Assembly: GCA_032718475.1 (NCBI GenBank) | Contig: JAUCBJ010006137.1 | Coordinates: 1 to 33,696 of the forward strand | From: Nemertoderma westbladi | Taxonomy: Eukaryota > Xenacoelomorpha > Nemertodermatida > Nemertodermatidae | Reading direction: 5' to 3' | Length of the DNA stretch: 33,696 bases | Part shown: in pieces, positions 1 through 10,169 of the stretch | Position numbering within the stretch: position 1 is the first letter of the stretch | Layout: the number at the start of each line of letters is the position of its first letter | Position numbers and translations under genes: made by a program | Notes under the pieces: generated by a model | What the model was told of the DNA's origin: nothing | Database searches by the model: none | The model's input: the letters and a program-made list of their open reading frames with translations, nothing else

Positions 1-470
1 GCCTCAGTGAGGCATAGTCTATGCCTCAGTGAGGCATAGTCTATGCCTCAGTGAGGCATAGTCTATGCCTCAGTGCCTCAGTGAGGCCTAGTCTATGCCT
101 CAGTGAGGCCTAGTCTATGCCTCAGTGAGGCATAGTCTATGCCTCAGTGAGTCATAGTCTATGCCTCAGTGCCTCAGTGAGGCAGTGAGGCATAGTCTAT
201 GCCTCAGTGAGGCATAGTCTATGCCTCAGTGAGTCATAGTCTATGCCTCAGTGAGTCATAGTCTATGCCTCAGTGCCTCAGTGAGACCTAGTCTATGCCT
301 CAGTGAGGCCTAGTCTATGCCTCAGTGAGGCATAGTCTATGCCTCAGTGAGGCATAGTCTATGCCTCAGTGCCTCAGTGAGGCATAGTCTATGCCTCAGT
401 GCCTCAATGAGGCATAGTCTATGCCTCAGTGAGTCATAGTCTATGCCTCGGTGAGGCATAGTCTGTGTCA
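1..470. repeat. 22-bp doubly palindromic minisatellite
   Basis: A tandem array of about 20 units covers the start of the window. Each unit is two abutting odd-length palindromes: GCCTCA-G-TGAGGC (13 bp) and ATAG-T-CTAT (9 bp). Both strands therefore read almost identically and differ only at the two central bases. Variants include GAGGCC for GAGGCA, GAGTCA for GAGGCA, and truncated units where GCCTCAGT is directly repeated. The array is cut by the window edge. No coding role is suggested. Confidence 0.93.
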
Positions 471-527
471 AGTCTTAAATGAGAGTCTTACAAATTCGAA
501 CGTCAACGAACAAATTCGAAGGTTACT

Positions 528-640
528 GTTCCACCTTGGTGTAGTGGTTGCGTAGAATTCACATCTCTCGTATGTCATGGGTTCGACCCCTGCATGAACC
601 AGGGCAGTTTTCGTTCGGTCAGCAATAGGTCTAACGTTGC
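528..640 (+). mobile_element. tRNA-derived SINE, family A, copy 1
   Basis: The sequence holds an internal RNA polymerase III promoter: an A box (TGGTGTAGTGG, 537-547) and a B box (GGTTCGACCCC, 580-590) 32 bases apart. The layout resembles a tRNA, perhaps tRNA-Glu-like. After the tRNA-like part comes a conserved stretch reading GGCAGTTTTCGTT. A second copy, about 85% alike by eye and on the opposite strand, lies near 30185-30300. The similarity runs past the tRNA end, so a SINE fits better than a tRNA gene. The 3' end is uncertain. Confidence 0.72.
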
Positions 641-1850
641 AAAATGCAGTATTATTGCCTAGTAACCAATTCATGGCTACCGTATGGTTTTCACTTTGAG
701 ACATTAAGCCCTCTAGCGGCAGACTGGGGAACTTCATACTACTCTGTGACTCTGCAAAAGATATAGCCTATGCCATAGTAGATGCCGATTGGGGGGTCAA
801 ATTAAGTAATAATATATCTAAATAAGCCTCAAACATCTAGCCTCATGGCTCGCCCCTTAGAACTCTTAAGCAATATAACTTCATAGTTTTTAAGGAAAAC
901 TGGTAAATGAGATGTGTTAATTACGCATACCTCGCAGTCTTAAGTAATTAATTATACAGTGGGTTAGATCGTTTTGAGAATAGGACCATTGGAAAGAGCG
1001 CCCTCGATAACCTCAGTACAAAGTAAATTAATATAGATTAACCGGATATAGCTTGATATTATAAAACATAAATTACAGTAGAACAATTAGGGTTGTAAAT
1101 AAAACAAATTAAATTGAAGATAAACTGTATATATATATATATATAAACTTATGTATTAAAAGAGGGCCCTATTTAATTATACAGTATACTGAAAATGGTT
1201 AGCGATACCATAATTAGATTATCGATAGGGATGCGTGGCTGTATAACAGAAGCAGGTCTGGTGCAAAGGAAAGGGATTAGTAGAGAGGAATGCGTGATTA
1301 GAGGCGCTTCATTGTTATGATACGGGCTGCCTGGATATAGGAAAGGGATAAAGCGATGCCGGCTATAATGAGAACAATAGAGGGCCGCTGGAGCATTAGC
1401 CTTGGGCGATATACGAATTTGCTGTAGTCATCGATGGGGCTGCTAACAGACGGGACCGCTCATTTATATTTGCTTTGGGGTATACGTGTAGATTCACTGC
1501 CTGTCGTATCTAGTTAATGAATAATGAGGACAGAGGAGGGGCCCCCCGCCGATGAACGCAGTTGATAGTTGCCAGTAGGGAGCCGTATACCATAGCCATT
1601 ATAAAGTTACAAATAGATATTATGTCATAGTGATCTCGTTGGTAATATAAAAACTACTTAATCTAAAAATAGAAATCAATGTATAAAGTAAAAGTAATAT
1701 ATACAATTAATTAATTTAAAATAAAGTACAAATGAATAATTAATTTAGAATTAAATACAAATAAAATAGAATACAAATAATTAATTAAAATTAGGTATAA
1801 ATAAATAAGTATTAATGAATAAAAGAGCCGCGGTGTCACTTATGACACCC
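641..1850. other. AT-rich non-coding stretch
   Basis: I see no gene here. There is a short (TA)n run near 1127-1145 and strings of TTAATTAATT-type sequence at about 1690-1820. The part from about 1200 to 1620 is of higher complexity but has no reading frame or motif I recognise. An 18-base near-palindrome (GGTGTCAC-TT-ATGACACC) at about 1832-1849 abuts the next feature. Confidence 0.6.
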
Positions 1851-2141
1851 TCTTGGGCCTCTCGGCGACAGTTAGACCCAACTCATGACTCATCGCTTAG
1901 GAATGTGACGCCTTGGGTGTCATTGGCGCCAGACTGTCTGGGTGACACCTCCCAATTAGACTAATTAGACCCCTATTAGGGTTTAATTGTACTAATTAAT
2001 TGATGACACCTGTCAATTAGGGTCTAATTAGCCTAATTGGGAGGTGTCACCCAGACAGTCTGGCGCCAATGACACCCAAGGCGTCACATTCCTAAGCGAT
2101 GAGTCATGAGTTGGGTCTAACTGTCGCCGAGCCGGCCAAGA
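1851..2141. repeat. Long perfect-register inverted repeat (122-bp arms)
   Basis: Left arm 1851-1972 pairs with right arm 2020-2141 around a 47-base loop. Paired positions always sum to 3992, so there are no indels. Over the inner 112 pairs I find one mismatch (1960 with 2032); three or four more fall at 1857-1860. The sequence could form a long hairpin or cruciform. It could be a fold-back MITE or a young palindrome from replication-fork switching. No clear target-site duplication was found. Confidence 0.93.
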
Positions 2142-2480
2142 CCCTACTACTAGTGCCCTGTGTTTTCCTGGTAGCTGTAGTAGTACTCTCACCAATGCTA
2201 CAGGGGTTACATTTAAATCCTAAAGCCTTTCTTAAGAACTTTAGATCCATATCAAAATATTTTTTCTAGGCTAAAGAAGAAAAATAGTTACAAAGAAATT
2301 ATCTACACATGAGAATGTGTATATTTTTTTTAAATATAGTCAAACGGTGAGACTCTAATAGTTTTTTTGCGGTCTTTCCTAATTTTAATATCTTTGAATT
2401 AAGTTTAACACCTTGGTATGGCCATATGATTACCAAATGGCTATTTGGCTACAATTGTGGTCAGGTCAGGTATTCTAGGT
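2142..2480. other. Non-coding stretch
   Basis: This stretch is AT-rich and has no convincing reading frame. It runs up to the GC-richer sequence that probably belongs to the 5' part of the LINE at 2879-4466. I see nothing else in it. Confidence 0.5.
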
Positions 2481-2878
2481 CATTGACCAAGAAAACTTGC
2501 CACCTCCATGCAGCATAAAGGAGGTGCCACCTGTAGCTGCATAGACCCTCTTACTAGGGCAAATCTGGTCTTGTAACAAGGACCCCCTTCGTTCTGGGAT
2601 AAGGACGCCCTTGGTCCTGGATTAAGGACCCATATACTTGGCTGCAGGGGTATAATTATGGCCTGGCCAGGCAGATGGTGATTTACCAATGGCTGGTCAG
2701 GAGTATAGTGTTCTCATGTCCACTCTGAGTGCACTTCACTGCGACCTGCACCTGGCAGCAGGGGTACAGGGCATGACCCAGCAGATGAGCTGCACAGCCA
2801 ATGGTGGGTCATGTGCGCCAGAGTAGATATGGGTGATGGGCCTCATATCTGACTCCACTGCGACACCCACCCTGTGGA

Positions 2879-3313
2879 ATGGCAAACCAGGGTGTGGTAT
2901 TTGCCCCGAGAGCTGACTCGGCAAAAAAGCACGCCCCAACCCCCACTATGGATTACATTAGTAATGCGGAGGTCCAGCCACTAGAGGCCAGTGGAATGAC
3001 TGGACACAATCGGCCTCACAGGCGTCAGTTATTTCCTGGCCGGCTGCCTGTCTCACCCCCTGCTGGAGAGAGAGCGGCAAACAATTCTTTGAGTCCCTTT
3101 CCTGATGACCTTTCTGGCCCAAACCCTGGGTCACCAGGGAGGCCAGATTGTGAGGGGGAGAGGGATTCTGGAGTTGGAGGCTACTCTCATGTTCCACCCC
3201 GACCAACAAAGCCATTGGTGAATCTGAGGCAAGTCACTAGACTAGCCTCAGTAAACACCCTAACACTCGGGGTCCCCAATGCGGCAAGGTGTGCTGACTG
3301 CCTTGGCAGATAA
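2879..3313 (+). pseudogene. 5' part of a LINE ORF, frameshifted
   Basis: This 144-codon frame starts at an ATG. Its first 100 residues are low in recognisable features and rich in Pro, Gly and Ser. Near the end it reads NLRQVTRLASVNTLTLGVP, which resembles the start of a LINE AP-endonuclease (usually a WNVRTL-type motif). The endonuclease then continues in another frame from ATG 3279. The overlap at 3279-3313 is best explained by a one-base frameshift near 3275. A short overlapping upstream ORF is possible but less likely. The element may extend upstream to about 2480, where base composition changes. Confidence 0.5.
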
Positions 3314-3968
3314 GCTTTCTCTTAGTGTAGTGGGTGTTCAAGAGTACCGAATGCAGACTGGACAGACTGATGAGGTTCTGATTAAGGACATGGGGGGTGG
3401 TTGGCGACTCGCCCTCTCTTCAGCAGATGATAGTGGCAATGGTGGAATTGGTCTATTGATGAATCCAACTGCGCATGCAGTATTGGACAAAATAAACCAA
3501 ATCTCTAACCGCATCATCCGTTGCCACTTCTCATGTTCTGGAAGACTGGCTAAGAAGTTTCCTAAGGTGGTTCTGATTGTGTGCTACTCTCCAACTAGTG
3601 TTGCCCCTGTAGAGGTGGTGGAGAATTTCTACCAGAATCTACAAGCAGCTACTGATGGAGTGGATCAGCATGCATTCTTAACATTCCTGGGAGACTTTAA
3701 TGCAAGTCTGCATCAATCATTTACATCGCCCTGGGTCTATAGCAATAGTGTTAACCGAACTTCCGTCCATCTTCAGGATTTTATCTCTGGAAATGGATTG
3801 TTTTCGGCTGGAACCCAGTTCAAGAAGCGAACTGGAAAGCTATGGACTCATAGTGGACCCAGTGGTCATAAGTCCCAGATAGACCATATCCTGTTTCGTA
3901 GGAAATACAGGAGCTCTATACAAGACTGTAATGCATTTACACTACGACCCTCCCTACGAGGGTCGTAG
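3279..3968 (+). pseudogene. LINE AP-endonuclease domain
   Basis: The 229-residue frame matches the endonuclease/exonuclease/phosphatase fold used by non-LTR retrotransposons to nick target DNA. Visible motifs are VVGVQEYR (catalytic Glu region) near residue 20, GGIGLLMNP, a VCYSPTS segment, FLGDFNASL (catalytic Asp and Asn) near residue 140, and QIDHILFRRK near the end (the Asp/His region). The domain is nearly full length. It then runs into a palindrome at 3942-3968 and a stop, and the expected reverse transcriptase is missing. The downstream frame at 3972 resumes with the C-terminal tail of the same kind of protein. Confidence 0.82.
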
Positions 3969-3990
3969 TCGATGGACTCACTACGACCCT
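3942..3990. repeat. Palindrome at the LINE deletion junction
   Basis: CTACGACCCT occurs at 3942-3951 and 3981-3990, and inverted at 3959-3968. The first and inverted copies form an 11-bp stem with a 5-base loop. This sits exactly where the reverse-transcriptase domain should begin, so it probably records the repair event that removed it. Confidence 0.85.
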
Positions 3991-4466
3991 GGAAGTCACC
4001 AAGAATTAATCGGAAACATAAGGTCCGATTATTTAGAGCAGCAGTAGTTCCAGTACTCCTCTATGGGAGTTCATGCTGGGCTCTAACTGCTGAGGACACC
4101 AAATCTCTGGATGGCACATTCACAAGAATGCTACGCCGGGTTCATTGTGTCAGGTACAATGCACACATCTCCAACCAGACACTATATAACATTGGAGGTG
4201 TCTCATTGGTTCCCCCAAGCTTGACACTAGAACAAAATCGCTTCCGCTTTGCAGGACATTGCTTTCGCCGTGAGGACCAGCCAGTGCATAATCTTGTACT
4301 TTGGAAGCCTCATGGAGTGAATAAGCATGGTGGACAGCCCATGACTTTCTTGAGACGAATCTTAAAGGACACTGGCCTTGAAGATGCGGATGATCTAGCA
4401 AATGTCATGGGTGATAGGGAGTTGTGGCGGTGCAATTTTGTCGATAAGCCGGCACAGCATTCTTAA
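3972..4466 (+). pseudogene. LINE C-terminal tail (after the RT domain)
   Basis: This 164-codon frame encodes the region that follows the reverse transcriptase in EN-RT LINEs. It shows KVRLFRAAVVPVLLYGSSCW, then SLDGTFTRMLRRV, then RFAGHCFRREDQP with LVLWKPHG, and ends with DRELWRCNF. These match the known order of a family common in cnidarian and mollusc genomes, recalled from memory. With the endonuclease at 3279-3968 it makes one element that has lost its whole catalytic RT core, roughly 1.5 kb by comparison with complete elements. No activity is expected. Confidence 0.78.
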
Positions 4467-4898
4467 AAATGCAGCTGCAATGCAGCATGCCGATCCTAGT
4501 AGTAGTGGCTACAATTAATTCACATCTACGAATCCATAGAGCTTATTAATTATGAGATATTCACCCCAAATTGATTATCTATCTCTCTCCACCTATTGGT
4601 ACTTCTATGATACATGGAGATTTTTGTAGAGTTACCCGACTCTGATAATTATTTTCCATTATGAATTCTCCATAAAAAAATCTACATTTTAGTAGGCCTA
4701 TACTGCAATCGAGGCAACAGCCTCGATTGCAGTTTGTGATTGCTTCTTTTAATCTTAAAAGATTGATAAATATTGTACAAAAGTTCAACATATTTTCCCA
4801 TTTGATTTCCAAATAAAATTGATGACTATTTGCGAGAAAATGGACCTGTTTGCAGAATGTTCTAGTATCTATGAGTGAGATACAGAATCTGCGTACAT
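4467..4898. other. Non-coding stretch with a perfect short hairpin
   Basis: There is no gene. The notable structure is a perfect hairpin at 4703-4732: CTGCAATCGAGGC, a 4-base loop AACA, then GCCTCGATTGCAG. The stem is 13 bp with no mismatch. The rest is AT-rich flank running into the minisatellite. Confidence 0.8.
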
Positions 4899-6084
4899 CC
4901 ACACTACCAAAGTCACCCACACTACCAAAGTCACCCACACTACCAAAGTCACCCACACAACCAAAGTCACCCCACACACTACCAAAGTCACCCCACACAC
5001 TACCAAAGTCACCCACACTAACAAAGTCACCCACACTACCAAAGTCACCAACACTACCAAAGACACCCACACTACCAAAGTCACCAACACTACCAAAGTC
5101 ACCCACACTACCAAAGTCACCCACACTACCAAAGTCACCCACGCAACCAAAGTCACACCACACACTACCAAAGTCACCCCACACAATACCAAAGTCACCC
5201 ACACTAACAAAGTCACCCACACTACCAAAGCCACCAACACTACCAAAGACACCCACACTACCAAAGTCATCCACACTACCAAAGTCACCCACACCACCAA
5301 AGTCACCCAAAATAACAAAGTTACCGATACTACCAAAGTCACCCACACTACCAAAGTCACCCAAAATAACAAAGTTACCGATACTACCAAAGTCACCCAC
5401 ACTACCAAAGTCACCCCACACACTACTAAAGTCACCCCACACACCACCAAAGTCGCCCACACTAACAAAGTCACCTACACTAACAAAGTCACCACACGCC
5501 ACACTACCAAAGTCACCAACACTACCAAAGTCACCCACACTACCAAAGTCACCCACACTACCAAAGTCACCCTCACTACCAAAGTCACCCCACACACTAC
5601 CAAAGTCACCCCACACACCACCAAAGTCGCCCACACTAACAAAGTCACCTACACTAACAAAGTCACCCACACGCCACACTACCAAAGTCACCAACACTAC
5701 CAAAGACACCCACACTACCAAAGTCACCCAAACTACCAAAGTCACCCACATTACCAAAGTCACCCACACTACCAAAGTTCCCCACACTACGAAAGTCACC
5801 CACACTACCAAAGTCACCCACACTACCAAAGTCACCCAGACTACCAAAGTCATCCAGACTACCAAAGTTACCCACACTAAAAAAGTCACCCACACTACCA
5901 AAGTTCCCGACACTACCAAAGTCATCCAGACTACCAAAGTTACCCACACTACCAAAGTCACCCACACTACCAAAGTCGTCCACACTACCAAAGTCGTCCA
6001 CACTACCAAAGTTACCGACACTACCAAAGTCATCCACACTACCATAGTTACCCACAATACCGAAATCACCCACACTACCCACCC
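4899..6084. repeat. 18-bp minisatellite, about 65 units
   Basis: The consensus unit is ACACTACCAAAGTCACCC. The period is a multiple of three and the unit lacks stops, so long open frames appear on both strands: a plus frame of 413 codons reading TLPKSP then HTTKVT after an internal phase change, and a minus frame of 510 codons reading SVGDFG and VWVTLV. There are internal duplications. A CCCCACAC-type block recurs at 5414 and 5588, 174 bases apart, and an AAAATAACAAAGTTACCGAT block recurs at about 5308 and 5366. Frame changes and two-strand openness argue against a real protein, although a secreted repeat protein cannot be excluded. Confidence 0.9.
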
Positions 6085-6184
6085 CAAATAGCCCATTGCC
6101 AGGTCCAACAAACCTCGAACCTTTTATGATTCCTGACTTTCCTGGACTTCTACAAAATATCAATATAACTTATTGTTGGGCACA

Positions 6185-6280
6185 GCTTTTGCAAGGTCGG
6201 CAGTGACGTCCAGGTGGGATCGAACTGGTGACCTCCGGGTTGGAAGTCTGACCGTCTAACCATTCAGCTAGCGGCTCAGG
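6185..6280 (-). mobile_element. tRNA-derived SINE, family B
   Basis: On the minus strand there is an A box TAGCTGAATGG (6270-6260) and a B box AGTTCGATCCC (6226-6216), 33 bases apart. Between them GACTTCC-AACCC-GGAGGTC can form a 7-bp hairpin. The tRNA-like core differs from the SINE family at 528 and 30185. It lacks a good acceptor stem, so a functional tRNA gene is unlikely. The limits are uncertain. Confidence 0.6.
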
Positions 6281-6289
6281 TAATAGAGA

Positions 6290-7600
6290 GACCTGGAAAT
6301 ACTATCTGATACCTTGTATGTCCGCAATTTACCTCCTCATGGCCTCCCATCTGTCATACCATCATACGCTGCCACTGTGCTCAACCCTACGGTACTTGGT
6401 CCTGACCATAACACCAGTAATAAATTACAAAATATCAATCCATGCAGAATGTTGACGCATCAGTTGCTGTTTTGCTCATAAACTCCCCCTACCAGGAGGA
6501 TGGTCCCGGCTCGTATCGCGATCCTGGTATACGAATAATCTACCTTTACCGCTGCGACCTACTTTAGTTTCCTGATGAAGCAGTTGTGTGGTTAATAGCT
6601 ATCCATCTCTGAATGTATCGGAATTACCGGAAATTATTTTGAATTAAATGCATTATAGGCGTAATATATAATATATCCTCACTCATGCACGCTCATTAGA
6701 AATTAAATTTATACATATTCGGTTCCCTGGTACTAAAAGTTTACACATGCCGTATTAACTGAATGTGCAATGCGCCTAATGAATTCCTAATAACGAATGG
6801 CCTTCCTTAATTTACTGTACCACTAGGCACTAGCAGTATTAGCAACTACATAATACTAAAATACAGAGGGATTATTTTGAGATTATATGTTTTAATCTTC
6901 ATAATATTATTCCTGAGTTCCTTGAAAATGAAAAATAGGGAAATTAATTTATCCTTTTTAATTTCCTTTAATAGTCTTTTATCTGTCAAATGAATTGATA
7001 TTCGGGCCTTGAATCTCTTTATCTTCTACATCTTTTTGATTTTGACAAATCTAATGTCGTATTGGCTTAGTTAATAATGATGAGTGACTAATAATTATAG
7101 TCAGAAAATCCCTCAAATACAATACTTTAATCATAAAATGGAAGTCAGGAAAACGAAACCAGAAAAAAACAATGGACGCCTCAATAAAGGAATATCCTTT
7201 CTTTCTGACGTTAATATCAATTTTATCTTCCATGTTCTCTTTCATTCGAGCTACACATACTGCAAATTCATGATGGTTGGTCGAAATAGGAACAAATAAC
7301 TTAAATATACTTCCTTGTTCAAAAATAGCATTTATTGCGGCACAATTTTTTCAAAATGTGTTTTTCGTGCCTTTTATATCCCATATTTAAATAATAAATA
7401 ACAATACATTTATCGTGATGTTTTTTGAAAAATTCTGTAATTCTGATATGTTTTATGATATGTAGTTAATATTTAAGCAATGTTACTACACTTTTTTGAA
7501 TAGTATAATAAAAATCCATTAAAATATCCTTATAAATAAAAAGTTGTATGATTAACTGCGAGATATAAAGCTCGTTCAACCTAATTGGTTCGGACCACTG
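6290..7600. other. AT-rich non-coding stretch
   Basis: I see no supported gene. Short open frames near 7051-7299 overlap on both strands and have ordinary AT-rich composition without motifs. The sequence leads into the LINE fragment that starts near 7630. Confidence 0.55.
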
Positions 7601-7629
7601 CAGAGATCAGACTCAGTTTGAGAGTCAGC

Positions 7630-9245
7630 AAACCCAGGACAAGCAAGCGAATCAACTATGACTGGGAGAAACTCAGAAGTGACAATGCAATAAAGCTTAC
7701 ACAGTAGAAGTTCAAAACCGCTTTGAAGCACTTCAGTTAATTGATGAAGAACAGTCCACAGATTCAATATACCAGAATATAATAAAAGCCCACAAGGAAT
7801 CAGCAAGAGGCATATCCCCCAGAAACCCAAACGAAAACAGTATGTGCCATGGCAAAACTCTGAGGTTACTTGTAAGAGAGAAGATGAACAACCAACAACC
7901 GAAAACATCAACAAGGCTGAGAAAGCTAAGGAAGATCTTAAATTGGCCTACAACATTAGCCGGGAGAAGTAAATACTGGACAAGATTGCAAGAAGTTACA
8001 ACTGCTCACATACAGCAACAATCAAGACTTACCTGGCAAACAGTAAATGAGGTATCTGGTCGGAAAAGTTGTGCAAAGTGGCGCCTCAAAGCCGATAGTC
8101 CCGAAGAACGTGTTGGGAAGTGGAAAAATCACTTCAGCAACTTGCTTGGGCAGCCACCAAACATCGAGGTCAGCCCTACAAGGAAAATATATGACAAGAC
8201 ACTACCTATAGAAACAGGGGACTTCACACCTGCCGAACTCCAAAGAAGCATTAAAAGCATGTCTATATCCAATCATAAAGCGAGTGGATTAGTGAAATCC
8301 CTGTAGAGGAATGGAAAACAGGAATGTTAAACAGACCATTATTGGATGTCTGCAACCGGATGCTGAAAGGGGAAAAGCCACCACAAATTTGGACAAAAGG
8401 TCAACTAAAGCCTCTCCCTAAGAAATGAGACCTCGGTGTACCAACAAACTATCGTGAGATCTGTCTGCTTGAGGTAGCTGCCAAAATATACAATAAAATG
8501 ATTCTATATAGGATTAGGCCTCACATAGAGAAACTACTGCGTAAGAGCCAAAACGGATTTCGTCCAAATAGATCAACAATCGCTCAGATACTTGCGCTAT
8601 GGAGACTGATTGAGGGAATTAAGTCAAAGAATCTCCCCGCAGTCATGACTTTTGTGGACTTCAAGAAAGCATTTGGCTCAATCCATAGCGGTAAAATGCT
8701 GGAAAACCTAAGAGCTTATAGAATATCACAGGTAATTATTGTGGCTGGCATTGGTTTATTATATTGTGACACAGAAGCGCAGGTACTCTCACCAGATGGT
8801 GAAACTGAGTTGTTCTCAATCCTGGCTGGGGTACTGCAAGGTGACACATTAGCACCATTACTATTTGTAATTGTACTGGATTACCCAAAGAGGACGGCCA
8901 AAAATAGTGAAGATCTGGTATTCACACTACAAGAACGCATAAGTAGTAGATATCCTGCAACTACAGTCACAGACACCGACTTTGCGGATGACATCGCCCT
9001 GCTCTCTAATACGCTAGCAGATGCACAGCTTCTACTAAATAAAGTGGAGAGGGCTGCTAAGGAGGTTGGACTGCATATAGTTGCAACCAAGACTGAATTC
9101 ATTCATGACTTTACAAAGACATAGAAGTTAGGAAAGCAAAGGCTTGGGTAGCTCTATCAAAAATAGATACCATCTGGAAATCAGATCTCTCCAGGCACTT
9201 AGATGTTAAAATGCCTAGGCAATTGTATGTACGCATTAAAAGGTA
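7630..9245 (+). pseudogene. Decayed LINE reverse transcriptase, 5' and 3' truncated
   Basis: Translated pieces in shifting frames give one continuous LINE region. Around 7657 it reads YDWEKLRSDN. 7842-8306 gives the linker before the RT (SPEERVGKWKNHFSNLLGQP). 8306-8497 continues as EEWKTGMLNRPLLDVCNRML, with a stop (TGA) near 8427. 8498-9124 holds the palm: FVDFKKAFGSIHSGKM (motif A, catalytic Asp), GVLQGDTLAPLLFVIVLDY (motif B) and DTDFADDIALLS (motif C, FADD in place of YADD). After a frame change at about 9122 comes AWVALSKIDTIWKSDLSRHL, and the similarity ends near 9245 at a T-run. The endonuclease and tail are absent. Several frameshifts and a stop make it dead. Confidence 0.85.
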
Positions 9246-10165
9246 CACTTTTTTTTTTATAAGAACACAGTTTTTAAGAACACAAGGCTCGAATTCGCGA
9301 AAAAATTAAGTACATTCTAAGAATAATTTGAGGCTCAGATTTCACAAAGTGAGTTAAGTAAAATTTGTGTATAAGTATACAGTAGGCTACAGCAACAAAT
9401 TAAGTCAAATCGGTACAGTAGTAGGCCTGTACCTAAGTGAATCAGTTATTAAGTAAAATTATCTCAACATGTCTGCGGTTGTTATGTAATCAAAGCTTTT
9501 TCAAAGAACAGTTAAGAACAATTGAGTCTGAAAGTTCGAGATATTTTAGGGGGGGGGGGGGGGGGGGGGGTGGGTTATAGCCCCCCCCCCCCCCTTGAAC
9601 CTTTTTTTAAAATGGCTGTCAATCGATCAGCGTCATCGATTCTACAAAAGTTATCTTATATAATTTTTAATTAGCCTTTTTATTTTAATTAATTAATTCA
9701 ATTAATTAATTATCATATTTTTAATTAAAATTGACTAATTACACAAAATGGTAATATTTATCATAATTCCATAAGATAACTTTTAAACAGCTTCCAAAGC
9801 TCGTTCGAATGAGCCAAAATCGAAGAAAATTGGTTGAAAAATTACGAAGGAGTAGTAATTTGAAAATTAAAAATGTCATTCCGAGAAAATGCCCTTCAAA
9901 GTTTAAACCGTCCCACCAAAATTGGCTGTCTGTGTTCTGGTTGGTTAATTATTTCTGGCACGAAGGATGCACACCAAAGAGATAAAATGTTCATTACGGG
10001 GGTTTTCGGGGTCGCTGATTTCATTTCAGATGTCAGTTTTAATTTTTGGTGGAATCTAGTCTATCTGTCTGTATGTCGGTCTTCTGTCTTTCTTACAATT
10101 TGACTGACAGACCGTCATAGGAAAAACAGTTATAACTCGAGAACTAAATGAGGTCTCACTAAGCG
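9246..10165. other. Non-coding stretch with G/C homopolymer hairpin
   Basis: No gene is supported. At 9549-9570 there are 22 G in a row, followed by TGGGTTATAG and 14 C at 9581-9594, so the two tracts can pair. 9680-9720 is made of TTAATTAATT repeats. The phrase GGGGTTTTCGGGGTCG near 10000 reappears in similar form near 27507, which suggests a dispersed repeat. Confidence 0.7.
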
Positions 10166-10169
10166 GTTT

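Noticed and set aside
1-470. CRISPR array at the window start or in the 53-bp satellite
   Set aside because: There are no unique spacers between units; the arrays are contiguous tandem repeats in a eukaryotic context.
528-600. Functional tRNA gene
   Set aside because: A and B boxes are present but no clean acceptor stem is visible, and similarity to the copy at 30185 continues beyond the tRNA region.
4703-4732. microRNA precursor or bacterial-type terminator
   Set aside because: The stem is only 13 bp with no extended arm, and there is no T-run or expression evidence.
4579-6163. Open frames of 510, 413, 201 and 166 codons over the 18-bp repeat as genes
   Set aside because: The period is a multiple of three and the unit lacks stops, so frames are open on both strands without needing selection. 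The plus frame changes phase mid-array and there is no domain or convincing start.
7051-7299. Small overlapping open frames in AT-rich DNA (also near 11540-11740, 12337-12525, 22709-22988 and 28018-28215)
   Set aside because: Short, low-complexity, without motifs, and often open on both strands; none is supported as a gene.
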